Shown here: positions 35,141 to 40,171 of the stretch, piece after piece | Position numbering within the stretch: position 1 is the stretch's first letter | Layout: each line of letters opens with the position of its first letter | Origin: Cyanothece sp. BG0011 | GTDB lineage: Bacteria; Cyanobacteriota; Cyanobacteriia; Cyanobacteriales; Microcystaceae | Assembly (NCBI RefSeq): GCF_003013815.1 | Contig: NZ_PRLH01000011.1 | Coordinates: forward strand, 1-40,171 | Reading direction: 5' to 3' | Length of the DNA: 40,171 nt | Notes under the pieces: generated by a model | Seen by the model: only the letters and a program-made list of their open reading frames with translations | What the model was told of the DNA's origin: nothing | Databases searched by the model: none | Made by a program: the position numbers and the translations under genes

Positions 35141-35157
35141 GGTGGGCATTGCCCACC
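35141..35157. repeat. GGTGGGC-ATT-GCCCACC palindrome after carB
   Basis: Perfect seven-base arms around ATT, 10 bases after the carB stop and followed by TTTATA. It may help terminate transcription. Related arms occur at 39079-39139 and, in part, at 30110-30125. Confidence 0.7.
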
Positions 35158-35202
35158 TTTATACATTATAATTAACTATTGTTGAAAAAAGGAAAATACA
35201 CG

Positions 35203-36363
35203 ATGACATTAACACAAACTGAAATAAAAATGTGGGAAAAGTCTAAGAAAAAAGACCCCACAAAAATGTCAGATGATGAAATTAATAGAAAGTATGAAAA
35301 AGGAGAAAAAAGAATTTTAGCTGAAATAGGTAGAGAAAAGTTACCTAGTTTTGCAGCATCTTTAAAAGAATCTCAATATATGGAAATGAACACTCGTCCC
35401 TTTTTCCAAAGAAGAGAACGTTGGGATGAAACAAAAAAATCTCTACTTATTGAATCATTTTTAATGAATATTCCAATCCCTCCAATTATTCTTTATGAGA
35501 AAGATTATAATTCTTATGAGGTAATGGATGGACAACAAAGAATTACGGCAATTCAAGATTTTTATGATAATACACTAATCCTACAAAATTTAGAAGTTTG
35601 GCCAGAACTCAATGGAAAAACTTATAATAATCTACCTAAAAAAATAAAAGCAGGAATTGATAGAAGATCAATTTCAACTATTACATTAATAACAGAATCA
35701 ACTGATGATCCAGAAGAAGCATTTTTCTTAAAACAATTAGCATTTGAAAGAATTAATACAGGAGGAGTTAACCTAAGTCGTCAAGAAGTTCGTAACTGCT
35801 TATTTTATAATAAATTTAATGAACTTTTGTTAGAATTATCTGCTAATCCAATTTTTGCAAAAGCATGGGGTATTCCGATAGATAATGAGAAAGAAAGGAA
35901 TACAAATACTTTATATAAAAAAATGGAAGATGCTGAGTTAGTGTTGCGCTTTTTTGCTTTACGAAATATTGATAACTTTAGAGGACAATTAGAAAACTTT
36001 TTAGACTTATATATGCAAAAAAGTGCTAATTTTTCAGAAGAAGATATTGATTTATTGAGAACAATTTTTTTAGAAACTATAAACTTAGCTTCTGATATTT
36101 ATAATGACAATTTATTTCAACCTTATGGAGCTAAAAGAGATCGAGCTTATAAAGCTTATTATGACGCTGTTATGGTTGGTTTTAGTAACTATTTAGATCA
36201 ATCTGATCTATTAAGACAGAAAAAAGAACAAGTAATAGAAGAAACTAAGCAACTGTTAAAAAATAATCCAGGTTTATTTACTGGACAAGGTAAAAATAAA
36301 GGTGATCTTGAAAAAAGAATTAGCTTATTTCAAGAAATGCTCAAAAAAATCATTGAAGAATAA
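35203..36363 (+). CDS. DUF262 domain protein paired with a HEPN gene
   Basis: A 386-residue protein from the ATG at 35203, preceded by AAAAAGGA; an upstream TTG frame start is less likely. The DUF262 core is FFQRRERWDETKKSLLIESFL, then the diagnostic YEVMDGQQRITAIQDF with D109-R113, and FERINTGGVNLSRQEVRNC, which is a second conserved block. The C-terminal half is helical and charged. No DUF1524 nuclease is fused. The HEPN gene starts six bases after its stop, so the two form one operon. It is only distantly similar to the DUF262 protein at 7383-8369. It is probably part of a toxin-antitoxin or anti-phage system. Confidence 0.82.
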   Translation: MTLTQTEIKMWEKSKKKDPTKMSDDEINRKYEKGEKRILAEIGREKLPSFAASLKESQYMEMNTRPFFQRRERWDETKKSLLIESFLMNIPIPPIILYEKDYNSYEVMDGQQRITAIQDFYDNTLILQNLEVWPELNGKTYNNLPKKIKAGIDRRSISTITLITESTDDPEEAFFLKQLAFERINTGGVNLSRQEVRNCLFYNKFNELLLELSANPIFAKAWGIPIDNEKERNTNTLYKKMEDAELVLRFFALRNIDNFRGQLENFLDLYMQKSANFSEEDIDLLRTIFLETINLASDIYNDNLFQPYGAKRDRAYKAYYDAVMVGFSNYLDQSDLLRQKKEQVIEETKQLLKNNPGLFTGQGKNKGDLEKRISLFQEMLKKIIEE

Positions 36364-36369
36364 ATCTAA

Positions 36370-37431
36370 ATGTTTGAGTCTATTTTAGAAACGGTTCAAG
36401 AAAATGTAGAAACTGTTCGTTCTATCATTCGCACTAATGAAGAATTAAGAAAACTGCTTTTTTCAAAAGACTTCATTATAGATGAAGATAATCAGTATTA
36501 TCAACAATTGTCACTGATAAAACAATTAGTTCCCAATACAGTAAATTGGCGATTGTATGATCATTATTCAGTTGTAATGAGACTTTATGCTATTTATGAG
36601 CAATTTGTTAAAGAATTAATTACAGATTGGAGCAATTATTTGCCTGAAATTTTTTCAAATTATTCTGAATTACCTGAAAAAGTTAGAAAAACTCATCAAA
36701 TAGGTGTCAGTAAATTACTTATGGAATTACAAAAAGATAAAACTCGTTTTGAACATCTTTCTGTTGACAAAGTAATTCGTGGACTTTATTTAGGACTTAG
36801 TGAAAATGAAGATGATTTTGAATTACTTGCTGATGCCTTTATTTTACATGAACAAAATTTAAGAAAAGAAATTCTAGAAACCTTATTATCTAAAGCAGGA
36901 ATTTCTGACTCTTGGAAATGGGTAGAAAAACATCGAAAGATAAAAGATTTTTTAGGTAATGAAAATACAGCAGAAGGTCAATTAAAAGAAATCATTGATT
37001 ATCGTAATGATGCTGCTCACGGAGGACTTATTGAAATTGATAATGTCTTATCAGAAAATCAATTAGTAGACTTGTGTACATTTATTGAAGCTTTATGTCA
37101 AGCATTAGCTGAGTTAGTAACTTATAAAATTATAGAAAAACAAAAATTAATAGGACAAATAAAAGAAATTGGTAAAATTAGTAGATGGTTTGATAAACTT
37201 CAAGCGTGTCAAGCAAAAATTCAAAATACTCAGTTATCAGTCGGAGAAGAACTATTTTTAGTGAGTGAGGATACAGCTTATTGTAAATCAGTTAAAATTG
37301 AAAGTATTATGGATAAACATGACAACCAACAGCAAAAAATCAATCTAATGAGTGAACAAGTGTTAGGATTAAAATTTAATAGTAGTGCGAAAAAAGGATT
37401 AATTATTTTTCAATATGTACCAAAGAATTAA
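36370..37431 (+). CDS. HEPN-domain protein (MAE_28990/MAE_18760-like), probable ribonuclease
   Basis: A 353-residue, mostly helical protein. A first helical block (YSVVMRLYAIYEQFVKELIT, about 65-85) resembles the family's N-terminus. The catalytic HEPN motif is DYRNDAAHGG, with R212 and H217 as Rx4H. HEPN proteins with this motif commonly cut RNA and serve as toxins. The last 100 residues look beta-rich (LSVGEELFLVSEDTAYCKSV) and may be a sensing or binding domain. It is translated directly after the DUF262 protein, which could control it. A broken small gene follows, with a strong ribosome binding site overlapping this gene's stop. Confidence 0.8.
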   Translation: MFESILETVQENVETVRSIIRTNEELRKLLFSKDFIIDEDNQYYQQLSLIKQLVPNTVNWRLYDHYSVVMRLYAIYEQFVKELITDWSNYLPEIFSNYSELPEKVRKTHQIGVSKLLMELQKDKTRFEHLSVDKVIRGLYLGLSENEDDFELLADAFILHEQNLRKEILETLLSKAGISDSWKWVEKHRKIKDFLGNENTAEGQLKEIIDYRNDAAHGGLIEIDNVLSENQLVDLCTFIEALCQALAELVTYKIIEKQKLIGQIKEIGKISRWFDKLQACQAKIQNTQLSVGEELFLVSEDTAYCKSVKIESIMDKHDNQQQKINLMSEQVLGLKFNSSAKKGLIIFQYVPKN

Positions 37432-37445
37432 AGGAGACAAACACT

Positions 37446-37630
37446 ATGACTATTGTTATTCGTAAATTATCAGATCCCTATCAACTTTCTAATAAGAAAT
37501 AAACGCCATTAGAAGCGAAATTAAAGGATATCAAGACGCAAATAAACAGCAGTTAAATGTTTCATTAGGAGTCTTAGTTACTGCTGCAGTTGCGATTTTA
37601 GTTAGTGTTATTTTAAGTATCAATAATTAG
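37446..37630 (+). pseudogene. Frameshifted small membrane-protein gene
   Basis: An ideal AAAGGAG overlaps the HEPN stop, nine bases before this ATG. The frame gives MTIVIRKLSDPYQLSNKK and stops after 18 codons. One frame over, the DNA continues as EINAIRSEIKGYQDANKQQ followed by a membrane helix (NVSLGVLVTAAVAILVSVIL) and a stop at 37630. One extra base near 37496 would restore a protein of about 61 residues with a C-terminal transmembrane helix. It looks like a third gene of the DUF262-HEPN operon that has been inactivated, or that uses frameshifting. Confidence 0.6.
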
Positions 37631-37633
37631 GAA

Positions 37634-39064
37634 TTAACTTTTAATCTGTTTATATCGTTCTTTAAACTCCCGTTGCTGTTGTTTATGATCGACAATAGGC
37701 TGAGGATAACCACAACTATGCGCTTCTAAAGGTGGGATTTTTCCAGTTACTAAATATTCCGTATCAAGAGAACTTATTTCAGGAACCCATAGGCGAATAT
37801 ATTCCCCATCGGGGTCATATTTTTGTGCTTGACTAGCAGGGTTAAAAATGCGTAACGGTTTCGGGTCCATACCACTGGATGCACTCCATTGCCACCCTCC
37901 ATTATTAGCGGATAAGTCTCCATCAATCAATTTTTGCATAAAATATTTTTCTCCCCACTGCCAATTTATCATTAAATCTTTGGTCAAAAAACTAGCAACA
38001 ATCATCCGACATCGGTTATGCATCCATCCCGTTTCATTTAACTGTCTCATGGCAGCATCAACAATAGGATAACCGGTTTTTCCGTCACACCAAGCTTGAA
38101 AATGGTCTTCATTATTATTCCAAGGAAAGTCCTGAAATTCTTCTCGATAAGGACCCTCTGCTAACTCAGGAAAAAAGTATAAACAGTGTTGATAAAATTC
38201 TCGCCAAGCGATTTCTTGCTGCCAAGTTTGTATATTCTCCCTTGCTTCGTCACTGCGGGTATTTTCATAAGCTTCTACAGTTGCTTGCCAAACCTCACGA
38301 ATACCGATAACACCGAATTTGAACGCCGGACTAAGTTTAGACGTTCCGTCTATTGCAGGTAAGTTTCTTTGTTCTTGATAACTATAAATGGCATTATCAC
38401 AAAAGTAATTAAGTTGTTCTTTAGCTGCAGTTTCTCCGGGTTCTAAAAGTAAGGGGGCATCCCAATCATAACCTAAATCTTTAGCAGTGGGTAAGTCAAT
38501 CAATCCTAAGTTTTTAACGGTTTTTATTTCTTCATCAGTTAAACTTTCTAATTTGTCTATAGACTCAGCAATGTTTGCTTTTTTTTCTTTAACCCAACTG
38601 CGCCAAAAAGGGGTATAAACTTTGTAAGGATCATTATTACTTTTAGTGAGAATTTCTCCGGGTGCGTGTAATAATTGATCCCAGTAAGTTTCTGATGTAA
38701 TACCTTTGTCTTGTAAGGCTTCTTTTACTTGTTTATCCCGTTCTTTACTATAGGGTTCAACGTCATTATTCCAAACTACACAATTAACCTTTAAAGCGTC
38801 TGCAACTTTAGGAATAATTTTGGTGGGTTCTCCTTGAAAAATTAATAATTGACCCCCTAACTTTCGGTAGCTTTCTTGTAAGTCTCGTAAACACCCTAAC
38901 ATATAATTTACTCTAGCGGGTGCAATGTCATCTCGGTTTAAAAGATTCGAGTCTAAACAAAATAAACCCACTACTTTAGAACTTTTTTGATACCCTTGGG
39001 AAAGTCCGATATTGTCAGATATTCTTAAGTCACGACGATGCCAAAAAATTACACTATTTGTCAT
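37634..39064 (-). CDS. phrA: Deoxyribodipyrimidine photolyase (class I CPD, cyanobacterial type)
   Basis: A 476-residue flavoprotein that splits UV-induced cyclobutane pyrimidine dimers using blue light. The N-terminal Rossmann domain starts VIFWHRRDLRISDN and binds the antenna chromophore, probably 8-HDF as in Synechococcus. The FAD-binding domain has TWQQEIAWREFYQHCL, GYPIVDAAMRQLNETGWMHN and RCRMIVASFLTKDLMINWQ. It also has GDLSANNGGWQWSASSGMD, in which the asparagine faces the flavin and the tryptophans form the electron chain. No feature of a cryptochrome-only protein is seen. Its neighbours are unrelated. Confidence 0.95.
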   Translation of the reverse strand: MTNSVIFWHRRDLRISDNIGLSQGYQKSSKVVGLFCLDSNLLNRDDIAPARVNYMLGCLRDLQESYRKLGGQLLIFQGEPTKIIPKVADALKVNCVVWNNDVEPYSKERDKQVKEALQDKGITSETYWDQLLHAPGEILTKSNNDPYKVYTPFWRSWVKEKKANIAESIDKLESLTDEEIKTVKNLGLIDLPTAKDLGYDWDAPLLLEPGETAAKEQLNYFCDNAIYSYQEQRNLPAIDGTSKLSPAFKFGVIGIREVWQATVEAYENTRSDEARENIQTWQQEIAWREFYQHCLYFFPELAEGPYREEFQDFPWNNNEDHFQAWCDGKTGYPIVDAAMRQLNETGWMHNRCRMIVASFLTKDLMINWQWGEKYFMQKLIDGDLSANNGGWQWSASSGMDPKPLRIFNPASQAQKYDPDGEYIRLWVPEISSLDTEYLVTGKIPPLEAHSCGYPQPIVDHKQQQREFKERYKQIKS

Positions 39065-39078
39065 GGATAAATATATAA

Positions 39079-39139
39079 GGTGGGCAAACTATCAATCCTA
39101 ATCTTAACTATTGTAAGGTTTTCTGAGACGTTGCCCACC
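39079..39139. repeat. Inverted repeat GGTGGGCAA ... TTGCCCACC
   Basis: Perfect nine-base arms (39079-39087 and 39131-39139) enclose 43 bases between the TerB-domain gene and the photolyase gene. The arms are those of the palindrome after carB, so it is another copy of an interspersed element, here with an extended middle. Confidence 0.7.
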
Positions 39140-39148
39140 CTACAACAT

Positions 39149-39847
39149 CTAGGTAAACTCAGAAATATCTTCCTTGCATTCATCGGCTAAATAACATAAG
39201 GCCCGGAATCTTAACCCGACTAACTGTTCATACAAAGGATTAAGCTTACATAAAGGGGGAATGTGAACCACTTTGTGACCAAATAGCTTGATATCTCTTT
39301 CAAACGGACATTGAGGGGGAACCATCTTACAAATAAATCGGGCTAAACTGGGATCTTGGATGTCCATGCCATCTAACCAGTCTTTAAGGGGATGTAGTAA
39401 ATCGGGGTGAGGATGGGGAGGACTCACCAAGGGGGCTGCATTGCCGATTTCTTGAGCTTCAGGATGGTCTCCGTCGGGTTCGCATAGGGTATGTTCTAAG
39501 GATTCTAACGCCTCTATTTTTAGCCCTAACGCTTCGCTATAGCGATGTAAAAGTTCTGCTTCAGAAGCGGAGTAAATCCCATCGGCGATGGCCACTAAAA
39601 CCGCCGTCCTTAAGAAGTTTTCACCGGTATTGGGATCATGGCCTAATATATCGGCCAACTCTTCGGGTTCGATGGACTTATAGAGAACGGCCTCTTCGTC
39701 GTCGATGGCTAAATCTTTTGTTAAATCTGCGATTAACTTCTGTTCTTGGGGGTCATAGTTACCGTCACACCAAGCAAGGGTAAGTAACCCTCTCAACCAA
39801 GCAGAAATTTGCTCTTTCGTATATGGAGATTTTGCTACACTTGCCAT
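39149..39847 (-). CDS. TerB-like protein with C-terminal Mo-dependent nitrogenase (Mo-nitro_C) domain
   Basis: A 232-residue protein. Residues about 10-125 form a TerB-like helical domain with two acidic repeats (LAWCDGNYDPQEQKLIADL and VAIADGIYSASEAELL) that resemble metal-binding loops. Residues about 148-231 match the cyanobacterial Mo-nitro_C domain: LKDWLDGMDIQDPSLARFI, KMVPPQCPFERDIKLFG, then HIPPLCKLNPLYEQLVGLRF. The name of that domain comes from an annotation and does not establish a nitrogenase role. The two halves are joined by a proline/histidine linker (PPHPHPDLLH). Probably cytoplasmic; function unknown. Confidence 0.8.
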   Translation of the reverse strand: MASVAKSPYTKEQISAWLRGLLTLAWCDGNYDPQEQKLIADLTKDLAIDDEEAVLYKSIEPEELADILGHDPNTGENFLRTAVLVAIADGIYSASEAELLHRYSEALGLKIEALESLEHTLCEPDGDHPEAQEIGNAAPLVSPPHPHPDLLHPLKDWLDGMDIQDPSLARFICKMVPPQCPFERDIKLFGHKVVHIPPLCKLNPLYEQLVGLRFRALCYLADECKEDISEFT

Positions 39848-40020
39848 AAGAATTTATAGTTAGCTTTTTTAGGTTAGTCGTGAGGAACATAGGGTTTTCG
39901 GTGGGGCAAACAGCAAAGGATGACCCTTATTATTAAGATCCATTTCTTCTGCTTTAACTGCCAGAAAGTTATGTTCCCCTTCTTTAATTTTAACTTTTTC
40001 TTTGGACTAACCTTAGTAAC

Positions 40021-40171
40021 TTATTGAACAATCACGGGAATTCCTGTTTGCACTAATTCATATAAGGCTTTAACGTCTTGGTTTCGCATTCTAACGCAAC
40101 CATGAAAACCGCTTGTCCCATGACGTGTTCCCCTGGGTTCCATGAAATCCGATGTATTTACCCCCTTCTCT
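40021..40171 (-). CDS. L,D-transpeptidase (YkuD), 3' end only
   Basis: The frame runs off the right edge and ends at TAA (40021-40023). The visible 49 residues contain the catalytic motif GTSGFHGCVRMRNQDV, with the active-site cysteine after HG and the arginine two residues later, then LYELVQTGIPVIVQ, the usual C-terminus. Such enzymes form 3-3 crosslinks in peptidoglycan or attach proteins to it. The motif's common serine before HG is replaced by phenylalanine. The 173 bases before it, to 39848, hold no gene. Confidence 0.85.
   Translation of the reverse strand, partial: EKGVNTSDFMEPRGTRHGTSGFHGCVRMRNQDVKALYELVQTGIPVIVQ

Noticed and set aside
1-40171. CRISPR arrays, tRNA or rRNA genes, insertion-sequence transposases
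   Set aside because: I read for regularly spaced repeats, cloverleaf-like segments and transposase motifs and saw none. A tRNA scan could still find something I missed.

Overview
The window looks like chromosomal DNA of a unicellular, probably nitrogen-fixing cyanobacterium of the Crocosphaera/Cyanothece type. The reasons are a photosystem II D1 gene (psbA), frequent GCGATCGC (HIP1) octamers including a tandem pair at 11947-11963, low GC, and cyanobacterial families such as DUF2330, Uma2, YqeG, TerB joined to a Mo-nitro_C domain, and an 8-HDF-type photolyase. The genus is an inference from gene content; no 16S gene or other marker is present.

Layout. 1-3350: the 3' end of an MscS-type channel gene and a fused oligopeptide ABC ATPase, convergent and overlapping by four bases. 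3376-6875: a 3.5-kb group II intron on the minus strand whose reverse-transcriptase gene is interrupted, just after its PQGG motif, by a second 965-nt group II intron (4557-5521). Removing the inner intron restores a 600-residue RT-maturase-HNH protein in frame, so the element reads as a twintron. 7015-8982: an antitoxin-like gene and a nucleotidyltransferase-DUF262 pair. 9091-11740: a YqeG phosphatase, a divergent psbA with its terminator, and a RelE-type toxin-antitoxin pair. 11779-13169: a 47-aa protein, aroQ and a LapA-like membrane protein in one minus-strand cluster. 13399-18689: a cation/proton antiporter flanked by inverted repeats, the lipid II flippase murJ, and a Wzz/BY-kinase-like polysaccharide co-polymerase. 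19045-20990: a DUF2330 protein and a Uma2 nuclease. 21007-24252: an lptA-lptB-lptF/G-gatD operon joining outer-membrane LPS export to peptidoglycan amidation. 24547-28241: a large GAF/PAS/GGDEF/EAL signalling gene split by a one-base shortage at an A6 tract. 28710-31641: a PMT-type glycosyltransferase, an unrecognised protein, and a BrnT-BrnA module. 31885-35130: carB. 35203-37630: a DUF262-HEPN pair followed by a broken small membrane-protein gene. 37634 to the end: photolyase, TerB/Mo-nitro_C protein, and the 3' end of an L,D-transpeptidase gene.

The main candidates for something undescribed are the twintron and the two DUF262 modules. One DUF262 gene is paired with a minimal nucleotidyltransferase and the other with a HEPN protein carrying an intact Rx4H motif. 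HEPN and nucleotidyltransferase (MNT) proteins are known elsewhere as partners in toxin-antitoxin and defence systems. Housekeeping genes (envelope biogenesis, carB, aroQ, psbA, photolyase) make up most of the rest. The accessory genes lie between them and look more AT-rich by eye.
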